From Planctomycetes bacterium RIFCSPHIGHO2_12_FULL_52_36 (GTDB lineage: Bacteria; Planctomycetota; Brocadiia; Brocadiales; Bathyanammoxibiaceae), in assembly GCA_001828545.1 (NCBI GenBank), contig MHYW01000080.1, forward strand, positions 2,494-14,507: 12,014 bases of DNA, given 5' to 3'. The position numbers were made by a program, and so were the translations under genes. The notes below the pieces were generated by a model. The model saw only the letters and a program-made list of their open reading frames with translations. It was not told the origin of the DNA and made no database searches. Of this stretch, positions 1 to 5,603 are shown in pieces (position 1 is the stretch's first letter; each line of letters opens with the position of its first letter).

Positions 1-1
1 T

Positions 2-211
2 GGACTCGGGGCCTTTATGCAGGACAGATGGCTCACGCAGATTAAGGCCGAGGCCAGCCGCCTGAGGCGTCTTGCAGAACTGGAGAAGAAGGTGGGTATA
101 AAACATAAGACCTACGACTTCTGGAAGCACGGGGAGTACACAGACCTCCTACTGGGATGGAAGAGGAAAGAAGGGGATATAGCTGAGAGCCCACACCCCG
201 GCCACCACTAG
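2..211 (+). CDS. 3' end of an unrecognised gene (5' end outside window)
   Basis: The frame is open from the first complete codon at position 2 to a TAG at 209-211, so this is probably the C-terminal 69 residues of a longer protein. An ATG at 17 exists, but no ribosome binding site can be judged there. The visible part is basic and probably helical, with an LRRLAELEKK stretch, then an aromatic KTYDFWKHGEYTDLLLGWKRK segment and a polar tail ending PHPGHH. I do not recognise the family. The CCGCCTGAGGCGT sequence inside it (58-70) is a one-mismatch copy of a palindrome found elsewhere in the window. The stop codon lies three bases before the repeat cluster starting at 214. Coding status is moderately supported; the function is unknown. 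Confidence 0.45.
   Translation, partial: GLGAFMQDRWLTQIKAEASRLRRLAELEKKVGIKHKTYDFWKHGEYTDLLLGWKRKEGDIAESPHPGHH
58..70. repeat. One-mismatch copy of the CCGCCTGAGGCGG palindrome inside a reading frame
   Basis: CCGCCTGAGGCGT matches the palindrome at 248-260 and 4158-4170 in 12 of 13 bases. It is read here as part of Ser-Arg-Leu-Arg-Arg-Leu, a different frame from the FolK copy. A chance match is possible because the core is short and the gene is GC-rich. Confidence 0.35.
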
Positions 212-213
212 AA

Positions 214-291
214 GGGTAGCCGCAGGTCATGCCAGAGGTCGATTCGTCCGCCTGAGGCGGAGCGAACTTTAGCCTGCGTACTTTGAGAAAA
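214..291. repeat. GTAGCCGCAGG core repeat, copy 1, split by a 40-base insert
   Basis: The 13 bases at 214-226 and the 25 bases at 267-291 join to match the continuous copy at 320-357 in 37 of 38 positions; the only difference is A at 280 against G at 346. The intervening 227-266 segment is absent from copy 2 and carries the TCCGCCTGAGGCGGA palindrome. Copy 1 therefore looks like an element interrupted by a second palindromic element. The uninterrupted form folds as CGCAGGCT-TT-AGCCTGCG, followed by a CTTTGAGAAAA tail. Confidence 0.8.
227..266. repeat. 40-base insert carrying a perfect palindrome
   Basis: The segment contains TCCGCCTGAGGCGGA at 247-261. The stem is extended by TTCG (243-246) pairing with CGAA (263-266) around one unpaired G at 262, so the hairpin ends exactly at the right edge of the insert. 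No target duplication is visible at its edges. The same 15-base palindrome recurs identically inside folK at 4157-4171. Confidence 0.75.
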
Positions 292-303
292 GCAGACAGT
301 GAA

Positions 304-397
304 CAGTAGACGGTAGACAGGGTAGCCGCAGGCTTTAGCCTGCGTGCTTTGAGAAAATAAGGAGGAGAAAAATTTTTACCCTGTCTACTGTCTACTG
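304..397. repeat. Nested palindrome: 20-bp inverted arms around core repeat copy 2
   Basis: The left arm 304-323 and right arm 378-397 are inverted copies matching at 19 of 20 positions; the single difference (G at 312) can still form a G-U pair. The arms are built from imperfect tandem CAGTAGA units. Between them lie the core TAGCCGCAGG/CTTTAGCCTGCG (323-344, stem 327-334 with 337-344), a CTTTGAGAAAA tail, and AAAAATTTTT at 368-377. The right arm overlaps the TAG stop codon of the leftward aquaporin gene. It could fold in the 3' end of that transcript and protect or terminate it, but this is inference. Confidence 0.8.
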
Positions 398-1084
398 CCT
401 TTTTCTATTCTCTGCAAAGACATTGTCGTAAAGGAGTCCAGCCGCAATACCACCCAGGATGGGGCCCACCCAGTATACCAGATGATTGACAAAGAAACCT
501 GAGGCCACGGCAGGGCCAAAGACCCTGGCAGGATTCATGGAACCACCTGTAATGGGTCCACCCACCATTACGCCAATGAGCATCACTACCCCTATGGCCA
601 GTCCTGCAAAACCCCTGGGGGACCTCTGGTCTATGGCAGTGGCAAAGATTACCAGCACCAGGAGGAAGGTAAGAATAAACTCCATCAGTATCCCCTGAGA
701 CAAGGTCACCCCCTTGCCCAGGGAGATTGCACCCAGGTGCACTGAAGCAATGGCCTGAGGGAAGAGTATCCCCAGGAGGTAGCCGCCGGCCACCGCCCCT
801 ACAAGTTGCGAGGCAATGAAAAAGACTGCCTTATTGGCCTCTATCCTGTTGGTGACCCAAAAGGCAACGGTAGCCGCGGGGTTGATATGACACCCGGATA
901 TGTAACCCAGGGCATATACCATGGTAGCCACCACAAGGCCAACGGCAATGGAGATACCCAGCAAACCCAATCCTGCCCCTCCATTTTGTCTCAAGACGTG
1001 GTCGGCACATACAGCACCAGCCCCAACGAAGATAAGCGCAAAAGTCCCTAAGGCTTCAGCAATATACGGTCTGTAATTATCCAT
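392..1084 (-). CDS. MIP/aquaporin family channel, NIP-like selectivity filter
   Basis: This 230-residue protein has the six-helix major intrinsic protein layout and moves small uncharged molecules across the inner membrane. Both half-helix signatures are present: GCHINPA (Asn68-Pro-Ala) and GGSMNPAR (Asn184-Pro-Ala-Arg187). Aligning the two NPA boxes to E. coli AqpZ puts Val48, Val172, Gly181 and Arg187 at the aromatic/arginine filter, where AqpZ has Phe, His, Thr and Arg. That wide, non-polar filter resembles NIP-type channels, so glycerol, metalloid acids or ammonia are more plausible cargo than water alone. The ATG is preceded by a strong GGGAGGGAGGG purine run. The TAG stop lies inside a repeat arm (378-397). 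No ars, glp or other cargo-specific gene is adjacent, so the substrate stays open. Confidence 0.93.
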   Translation of the reverse strand: MDNYRPYIAEALGTFALIFVGAGAVCADHVLRQNGGAGLGLLGISIAVGLVVATMVYALGYISGCHINPAATVAFWVTNRIEANKAVFFIASQLVGAVAGGYLLGILFPQAIASVHLGAISLGKGVTLSQGILMEFILTFLLVLVIFATAIDQRSPRGFAGLAIGVVMLIGVMVGGPITGGSMNPARVFGPAVASGFFVNHLVYWVGPILGGIAAGLLYDNVFAENRKRQ

Positions 1085-1110
1085 ATCCCTCCCTCCCTTT
1101 TGATGCCAAG

Positions 1111-1125
1111 TCTGCCTGAGGCAGA
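1111..1125. repeat. TCTGCCTGAGGCAGA palindrome in the aquaporin leader
   Basis: This perfect 15-base palindrome is the same design as TCCGCCTGAGGCGGA at 247-261, with one change in each arm (C to T and G to A) that keeps the pairing. It lies between the predicted promoter and the ribosome binding site of the leftward aquaporin gene, so it would form a hairpin in the 5' leader. Confidence 0.65.
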
Positions 1126-1151
1126 TACCACCCGTGGTATACCTAAACCAC
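1125..1151. promoter_or_regulatory. Operator-like dyads overlapping the aquaporin promoter
   Basis: ATACCAC (1125-1131) and GTGGTAT (1134-1140) form a perfect 7-bp inverted repeat. A further ACCAC at 1147-1151 is again inverted relative to GTGGT at 1134-1138. Together they cover the predicted -10 box. This spacing and position would suit a repressor site, but no regulator gene is adjacent. Confidence 0.45.
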
Positions 1152-1163
1152 GATACTAGTCAA
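1136..1163 (-). promoter_or_regulatory. Predicted sigma70-type promoter of the aquaporin gene
   Basis: Read leftward, TTGACT (1158-1163) is followed after 16 bases by TATACC (1136-1141). The start codon at 1084 is about 50 bases downstream. The -35 is close to consensus; the -10 matches 4 of 6. Confidence 0.5.
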
Positions 1164-1212
1164 GCCACAACCCATAGTTTTAGGCAACCATAAGTGTTGC
1201 ATTGCCACAACC
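1164..1212 (-). promoter_or_regulatory. Possible activator sites: 9-base direct repeat 40 bases apart
   Basis: GCCACAACC occurs at 1164-1172, directly next to the predicted -35 box, and again at 1204-1212, a shift of 40 bases or about four helical turns. Between the copies is an inverted repeat GCAAC (1184-1188)/GTTGC (1196-1200). The arrangement suggests a regulator bound on one face of the helix upstream of the aquaporin promoter. This is inference from pattern only. Confidence 0.35.
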
Positions 1213-1415
1213 ACCCAGCTAAGACAACTTCAATGTTAATAAGAAAACAACAAAGGATTTATGGAAAGTTACCACATAGGATGGTTACTGTCAAGGGAAA
1301 AATATTGGAAGATTGTGGAGTATATAGACATGGGTAACACTTTGTAAGGGGGAGGTTCCCCCATCACCCCCCAAAAAGCCAGGGATTAGGGAAAAAGATT
1401 GGTTTCCATTGTATC
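1213..1415. other. Non-coding gap with a G/C hairpin and a dispersed 20-base repeat
   Basis: I see no gene here. GGGGGA (1348-1353) pairs with TCCCCC (1357-1362) downstream of the leftward cytochrome gene, but no T-run follows on either strand, so it is a poor intrinsic terminator. The 20 bases at 1378-1397 recur exactly, inverted, at 7480-7499 in the right arm of the comF-end element. Confidence 0.55.
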
Positions 1416-1931
1416 TCAATGACCCTCTTTGGAAGTCTCTCCTGGATATAGGCTTGTGTAAATCTGTATCCCCAGGTGATTGTGGCAATTTTTGCAGGTG
1501 TTGCGGAGCCTGCCGAAAGAATACTGTATATCCTCATAGGCCCCGTCGTAACGCTCCCCTGCGGCCTTAGCCATATCCTCCGAGTGTTTCTTCATGTCCT
1601 TGGTCTCTTTAAGATATATCTTGTCATCACCAGGGACGAACTTCTTGAGCATGACGTCTGAGAGGTTAGTTACCGTTTCCCCTGTCCTCTCAAATATAAA
1701 CCAATCGCCATCCGTGAGTTGGGGCGGCGTGTAACCCATCCTATCCTGTGACTTTTTGTACCACTCGTCTATCCTTTTCATCAGTTCCTTTAATTCCTTT
1801 TTCTTAGGATCCTCCTCCTCTTTTTTCTTTTCCTCAGGTCCACCTGAGGCACACCCCTCCCAGAGGATAAAAAAACAAACCAGAAGAAGAACAAACCTTA
1901 TCTTTCTAAAAAGTGCAATCCCTGGAAGCAT
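1416..1931 (-). CDS. Probable lipoprotein c-type cytochrome with C-terminal CXXCH (class II-like)
   Basis: The 171-residue product starts with a basic segment (RKIR) and a hydrophobic stretch at about residues 13-24. Then comes Cys27 in LWEGC-AS, a poor but possible lipobox, so export with lipid anchoring is inferred. Residues 32-50 form a highly charged Glu/Lys linker. A single haem motif CKNCH at 146-150 lies 21 residues from the C-terminus, as in class II cytochromes (c', c556), whose four-helix bundle binds haem near its end. Met58 in the first predicted helix could be the sixth ligand, but this is unproven. The role would be periplasmic electron transfer or gas/redox sensing. The ATG follows a GGAGAA site at a good distance. 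The DNA encoding the residues just after Cys27 contains the palindrome CCTCAGGT-CC-ACCTGAGG (1832-1849). Confidence 0.75.
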   Translation of the reverse strand: MLPGIALFRKIRFVLLLVCFFILWEGCASGGPEEKKKEEEDPKKKELKELMKRIDEWYKKSQDRMGYTPPQLTDGDWFIFERTGETVTNLSDVMLKKFVPGDDKIYLKETKDMKKHSEDMAKAAGERYDGAYEDIQYSFGRLRNTCKNCHNHLGIQIYTSLYPGETSKEGH

Positions 1932-1993
1932 AAGGGGTTCTCCATTGTCTGCAACGGACTATCCTGCCATGCATCTCCCCCAACAAAGGCGGA

Positions 1994-2022
1994 AATATAG
2001 CCAAAATCGGTTGACAAATCAA
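1994..2022 (-). promoter_or_regulatory. Predicted promoter of the cytochrome gene with overlapping operator dyad
   Basis: Read leftward, TTGATT (2017-2022) and TATATT (1994-1999) are separated by exactly 17 bases, about 65 bases before the ATG. A perfect inverted repeat GGTTGA-CAAA-TCAACC (2009-2024) covers the -35 box, and its A/T flanks extend the symmetry imperfectly. A repressor or redox regulator bound there would block RNA polymerase. No candidate regulator gene is next to it. Confidence 0.5.
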
Positions 2023-2127
2023 CCAAAATTTGGGGTGGTAGGTGTATCGTGACCTCTGCGGAAGTGACTACAACACTATGCGTCATTCCAACAGATTTTT
2101 AAACTTCCAAACCCACTGTTTCTTTAC

Positions 2128-2138
2128 TATACTATAAT
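2128..2138 (+). promoter_or_regulatory. Possible -10 region for the radical SAM operon
   Basis: TATACT (2128-2133) overlaps a perfect TATAAT (2133-2138), 22 bases before the start codon at 2161. TTCCAA at 2105-2110 is 17 bases upstream of the first box but is a weak -35. No strong Shine-Dalgarno sequence is visible before 2161. Confidence 0.4.
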
Positions 2139-2160
2139 GAAGATTTAAAGATAGTAGACA

Positions 2161-4005
2161 ATGAACAACCTACGCTCCAAGATTACAGAAGGATTGTTGC
2201 CCAGAGTAGAGACCCCTGGCAGGTACATAGGCGGGGAGTGGAATTCCATCGCGAAAGACCCTCGGAAGGTGAAGGTAAAGATGGTACTGGCCTTCCCCGA
2301 CACCTATGAAATAGGCATGAGCCACCTGGGGGTCCAACTCCTCTACGGTCTAGTGAATTCAATGGAGGAGACTGCCTGTGAGAGGGTCTTTACCCCGTGG
2401 GTGGACATGGAAGGGTTGATGCGGTCCGAAGGGGTTCCCCTCTTCAGCCTGGAGACTTATACCCCGATAAGGGATTTTGATCTGGTAGGCTTTTCCCTCC
2501 AATACGAGATGTCTTACACCAATGTATTGAACATGTTAGAGCTGGGGGGGATAGCCGTAAGGAGGGAAGACCGCAAGGAAGGGGACCCCATCATCCTGGC
2601 CGGAGGCCCGGGGGCATTATCTCCCGAGCCACTGGCAGATTTCATAGACCTCTTCCTCCTTGGAGATGGAGAAGAGACACTGCCCGGGGTCATCACCCTG
2701 TTCAAGGAGTTGAGGCAGGGGGGGGCGGGGCGGGCGGATATTATAACCTCTATGGCCAGGAGGATAAAAGGGGTTTATGCCCCCAGCCTTTACAGGGTAA
2801 GTCACAACCCCGATGGCACCGTAGCAGAGATTTCTCCTGAATACGACTGGGTCCCTATGCCAGTGAGGTCGGCTACTGTAATGAACCTGGAGGGGGCGTA
2901 TTTCCCCGAACGCCCTATAGTCCCCTACGTCCAGACCATCCACGACCGTATTACGTTGGAAGTGATGAGGGGATGCACCCAGGGCTGTCGCTTCTGCCAG
3001 GCAGGGATGATAAAGCGCCCCACCCGCTTCCGTTCCGTAGAGACCCTCCTCAGACAGGCAGAGAATTGCTACAAGAATACTGGACAAGAAGAGATATCCC
3101 TGGCCGCCCTGTCAATAAGCGACTATCCTTACCTGGAAGAACTCCTTGAGGGACTCCAGAAAAGATTCAACCCCAGGAAGGTGAATATCTCCCTGCCCTC
3201 CCTCCGGGTCTCAGACAGTCTCCATCGGCTTCCCTCTTACGTAAGTTCCGTCAGAAAATCTAGCCTTACCATGGCCCCGGAGGCGGCTACCCCGGAATTG
3301 AGGAAGGCCATATGTAAAGACGTAAAGGATGCAGACCTTTTCAGGGCCGTAGAAGAGGCCTTTAAATTGGGATGGCGTGTAGTAAAGCTTTATTTTATGA
3401 TAGGTCTACCTGGGGAGACGGATAAGGACATAGACGCCATAGCGGACCTGGTCTACAACGTGTCCAATATCAGGCGTAAAATAAACGGTGCACCTGGGAA
3501 CGTGAACCTGACCATTGCCCCCTTCGTGCCAAAGGCCCATACACCCTTCCAGTGGGAACCTATGGCCTCTCTTGAGAGGATAAAGGCCGTTAAAGGACGC
3601 CTTAAGACCAGGCTGAGACACCCCTGGATAAGACTCAAGTTCCATAACCCCGAACGCAGTATCCTGGAGGGCGTCCTCGCCAGAGGGGACCGCAGACTGG
3701 GGGAGGTCATATACCTGGCCTGGAGGCTGGGGTGCAAGCTAGATGCCTGGGATGAGCACTTCCACTTTGACAGGTGGCAGGAGGCATTTCGGGAGGCAGG
3801 GCTGGACATAAACTTCTATCTATCCAGGAGCCGCAGTCCCGAGGAGGTGCTTCCCTGGGGACACATAAGCACAGGCGTGAAAAAGGGGTTCTTTGAGATG
3901 GAACAGGAGAAGGCCCTTCAAGGGGTTACCACCCCCGATTGTTTTAGCGAGGAATGTACAGATTGTGGTGCCTGCCCCCGGGCGCCTAGCTTTGAGGTGG
4001 TGTAG
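2161..4005 (+). CDS. B12-binding-domain radical SAM protein, TIGR03960 family
   Basis: The 614-residue product has the expected two-part layout. Residues about 40-215 form a cobalamin-binding-like region (FPDTYEIGMSHLG, GFSLQYEMSYTNVLNML, GGPGALSPEP). A radical SAM core starts at EVMRGCTQGCRFCQ, where Cys272, Cys276 and Cys279 form the CX3CX2C motif that binds the [4Fe-4S] cluster and S-adenosylmethionine. The C-terminus adds a second cysteine cluster (CFSEECTDCGAC) that may bind another metal centre. The substrate of this family is not established; it usually neighbours or is fused to the TIGR03936/DUF2344 protein. Here that partner is about 6.6 kb downstream (10635-11291). It is the first gene of an operon, ending 2 bases before folK. 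Family call sure; function unknown. Confidence 0.93.
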   Translation: MNNLRSKITEGLLPRVETPGRYIGGEWNSIAKDPRKVKVKMVLAFPDTYEIGMSHLGVQLLYGLVNSMEETACERVFTPWVDMEGLMRSEGVPLFSLETYTPIRDFDLVGFSLQYEMSYTNVLNMLELGGIAVRREDRKEGDPIILAGGPGALSPEPLADFIDLFLLGDGEETLPGVITLFKELRQGGAGRADIITSMARRIKGVYAPSLYRVSHNPDGTVAEISPEYDWVPMPVRSATVMNLEGAYFPERPIVPYVQTIHDRITLEVMRGCTQGCRFCQAGMIKRPTRFRSVETLLRQAENCYKNTGQEEISLAALSISDYPYLEELLEGLQKRFNPRKVNISLPSLRVSDSLHRLPSYVSSVRKSSLTMAPEAATPELRKAICKDVKDADLFRAVEEAFKLGWRVVKLYFMIGLPGETDKDIDAIADLVYNVSNIRRKINGAPGNVNLTIAPFVPKAHTPFQWEPMASLERIKAVKGRLKTRLRHPWIRLKFHNPERSILEGVLARGDRRLGEVIYLAWRLGCKLDAWDEHFHFDRWQEAFREAGLDINFYLSRSRSPEEVLPWGHISTGVKKGFFEMEQEKALQGVTTPDCFSEECTDCGACPRAPSFEVV

Positions 4006-4007
4006 TC

Positions 4008-4535
4008 ATGGCCGTAGTATATGTTGCTATGGGTTCCAACCTGGGCAGGAGGGTTGCTACCCTTGGGTTAGCAAAGGAGCAACTGGTGGCTGTAGGCGGT
4101 CTTGTCCTTACCGATAGCTCCCCATACTATGAGACAGAACCTGAATCCATCCCTTCTCCGCCTGAGGCGGATTCAAGGGCAGGCCCAGGCGGACTGGACC
4201 AGCCCCATTTTATCAACTCTGTCCTCCGCCTCCAGACAGACCTTGCCCCAGCAGAACTCCTCCAGAGGCTTCAACGGATAGAACAGGCCCTTGGCAGGCA
4301 GAGGGGGATAAGATGGGGACCAAGGACTATTGACCTGGACGTCCTGCTTTACGATGATATTGTCATGAGGGAAGAGGCGCTAGAGATACCTCATCCACGG
4401 ATGCACGAGAGGCGTTTTGTCCTTGAACCCCTTTGTGACATCGCCCCGGAGATAAGGCATCCCCTTCTCGGGAAGACCGCCCGAGAACTCCTTAAGGGAC
4501 TTAATAGAGAAGAGACAATACGACACCAAGTATGA
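4008..4535 (+). CDS. folK: 2-amino-4-hydroxy-6-hydroxymethyldihydropteridine pyrophosphokinase
   Basis: FolK (HPPK) transfers pyrophosphate from ATP to 6-hydroxymethyl-7,8-dihydropterin in cytosolic folate synthesis. Family marks are GSNLGRR near the N-terminus, YETEP at 41-45, and RWGPRTIDLDVLLYDD with the metal-binding Asp109 and Asp111, followed by PHPRMHERRFVLEPL. The two aspartates sit 14 residues later than in E. coli HPPK (95 and 97). The extra residues lie between Pro45 and Phe68, in catalytic loop 2, and this stretch includes the palindrome at 4157-4171 read as Ser-Pro-Pro-Glu-Ala-Asp. At 175 residues it is longer than the usual 155-165. The reading frame stays open, so the enzyme is probably functional. 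It starts 2 bases after the radical SAM gene, and its TGA overlaps the next ATG. Confidence 0.95.
   Translation: MAVVYVAMGSNLGRRVATLGLAKEQLVAVGGLVLTDSSPYYETEPESIPSPPEADSRAGPGGLDQPHFINSVLRLQTDLAPAELLQRLQRIEQALGRQRGIRWGPRTIDLDVLLYDDIVMREEALEIPHPRMHERRFVLEPLCDIAPEIRHPLLGKTARELLKGLNREETIRHQV
4157..4171. repeat. Palindrome inserted in frame within folK
   Basis: TCCGCCTGAGGCGGA is identical to 247-261. Flanking TGAATCC (4142-4148) and GGATTCA (4169-4175) add a second, overlapping inverted repeat. The copy sits in the stretch that makes FolK 14 residues longer than the E. coli enzyme, which supports insertion of a mobile or amplifiable palindrome into the gene. Confidence 0.75.
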
Positions 4536-5602
4536 TTTCGCGTCTAGATAAATACATCCTCTTCAACTACATCCCGGCCCTGTTCGTCTGTGCCTTTGTA
4601 CTCATAGGCGTATATCTGGTAGTAGACCTCTTCCAGAAATTTGACGACCTCCTTGCCCTCGGGGACCAGGCCCTATTCATGGCCTTCAACTACTACGCCC
4701 TCTTTTTACCCGTCATGATAGCGAAGCTGTTTCCTCCCATTGTCCTCATAGCGGCGGGTTTCTCCCTCATCAGGTTGGCCAAGAGCAACGAAATCATGGC
4801 CATGCAGGCCGCAGGGCTTAGCCTGTACAGGATACTATTACCAATCTTTGTTGTCGCCACCCTCTTTTCCTTTATGGCCCTGGCCAATCAGGAATTACTG
4901 CTCCCCGCCCTGGCGGATAAACTGGAAAGGGCCAGGACTATTACCTTTGACGAGAGCGAAATAAAGGACATCTTTGTGGAAGACCAGGATAACGGCCTCG
5001 TCCTTAGAGTGGCCAGATACGACATAGTAGACGAGACCATGAAGGGTATCTTTATCCTGGGGATGGACAGGGAAGAAAAAAAGATATTTACCCTCTCCGC
5101 AAAGGAAGGCAAATGGATAGGTAAAAATACCTGGTACCTTAGCGATGTCACCAGACACAACTATCATGAGAGGAATTGGGTACCTCCAGCAATTATAGAA
5201 AAAGGACTCTTTTTTAAGACTAATGTCCGCCCTGAGGATATGCGGCAAGAGGAGCGGGACCCCACCCTTATTAGCATGAAGGGTCTACTGTACCTCTCCC
5301 AAAAACAACCTGAAGACCCCAAGTACCCCGTCTTCTTCTATTCTCGCATGACCTATCCCTTTGTAAGCCTAGTCTTCCTCCTCCTGGGTACGCCCTTCAT
5401 CTTAGGCTTTGAAACACTCAGGAGGAACCTCTTTTTGGGCATCAGCGCTATCTTGTGCGTCATTGGCGCCTTCTTTGTCGTAACGGTCTTTTGCACAAAC
5501 CTCGGGGTGACTGGCTACCTCCACCCAATATTGGCAGGATGGACCCCCCTCCTGCTCTTCATACTGGGAGGACTGCTGCTCTTTGACTGGATGGGGGCCT
5601 GA
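4532..5602 (+). CDS. Lipopolysaccharide export permease, LptF/LptG (YjgP/YjgQ) family
   Basis: This 356-residue inner-membrane protein has the family layout: an N-terminal LDKYILFNYIPALFV segment and three predicted membrane helices at about 10-32, 55-80 and 98-120. A beta-rich periplasmic domain follows at about 135-265, then three more helices at about 272-290, 298-320 and 333-352. LptF and LptG pair with the ATPase LptB to pull lipopolysaccharide from the inner membrane and pass it to the LptC/LptA bridge. Only one paralogue is in the window, and the sequence alone does not let me say whether it is F or G. The ATG overlaps the folK TGA (ATGA), showing translational coupling. Its presence supports a diderm cell with an LPS-type outer membrane. 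Confidence 0.9.
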   Translation: MISRLDKYILFNYIPALFVCAFVLIGVYLVVDLFQKFDDLLALGDQALFMAFNYYALFLPVMIAKLFPPIVLIAAGFSLIRLAKSNEIMAMQAAGLSLYRILLPIFVVATLFSFMALANQELLLPALADKLERARTITFDESEIKDIFVEDQDNGLVLRVARYDIVDETMKGIFILGMDREEKKIFTLSAKEGKWIGKNTWYLSDVTRHNYHERNWVPPAIIEKGLFFKTNVRPEDMRQEERDPTLISMKGLLYLSQKQPEDPKYPVFFYSRMTYPFVSLVFLLLGTPFILGFETLRRNLFLGISAILCVIGAFFVVTVFCTNLGVTGYLHPILAGWTPLLLFILGGLLLFDWMGA

Positions 5603-5603
5603 T

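Noticed and set aside
214..397. Possible CRISPR array from the repeated 38-base units
   Set aside because: There are only two units, one split by an insert, with a further core copy 7 kb away. There is no regular spacer series and no cas gene, so a dispersed palindromic repeat explains it better.
1348..1362. GGGGGA/TCCCCC hairpin as terminator of the cytochrome gene
   Set aside because: No T-run follows on the leftward strand and the loop is three bases, so I list it only as a hairpin in the gap.
2011..2039. TTGACA at 2011-2016 as a rightward -35 box for the radical SAM operon
   Set aside because: Seventeen bases downstream there is only GC-rich GGTGGT-like sequence, no -10 box. The hexamer is better explained as part of the dyad over the leftward promoter.
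1756..2052. Rightward 98-codon frame overlapping the cytochrome start and promoter
   Set aside because: It is the antisense of the Lys/Glu linker (hence Ser/Phe runs) and continues through the predicted promoter; no ribosome binding site.
2716..2737. G-rich tract in the radical SAM gene as a possible quadruplex
   Set aside because: It encodes Gly-Gly-Ala-Gly-Arg in a linker, the loops are single C bases, and the last run is only two G. There is nothing beyond codon choice to support a function, although a long G-run there could be prone to slippage.
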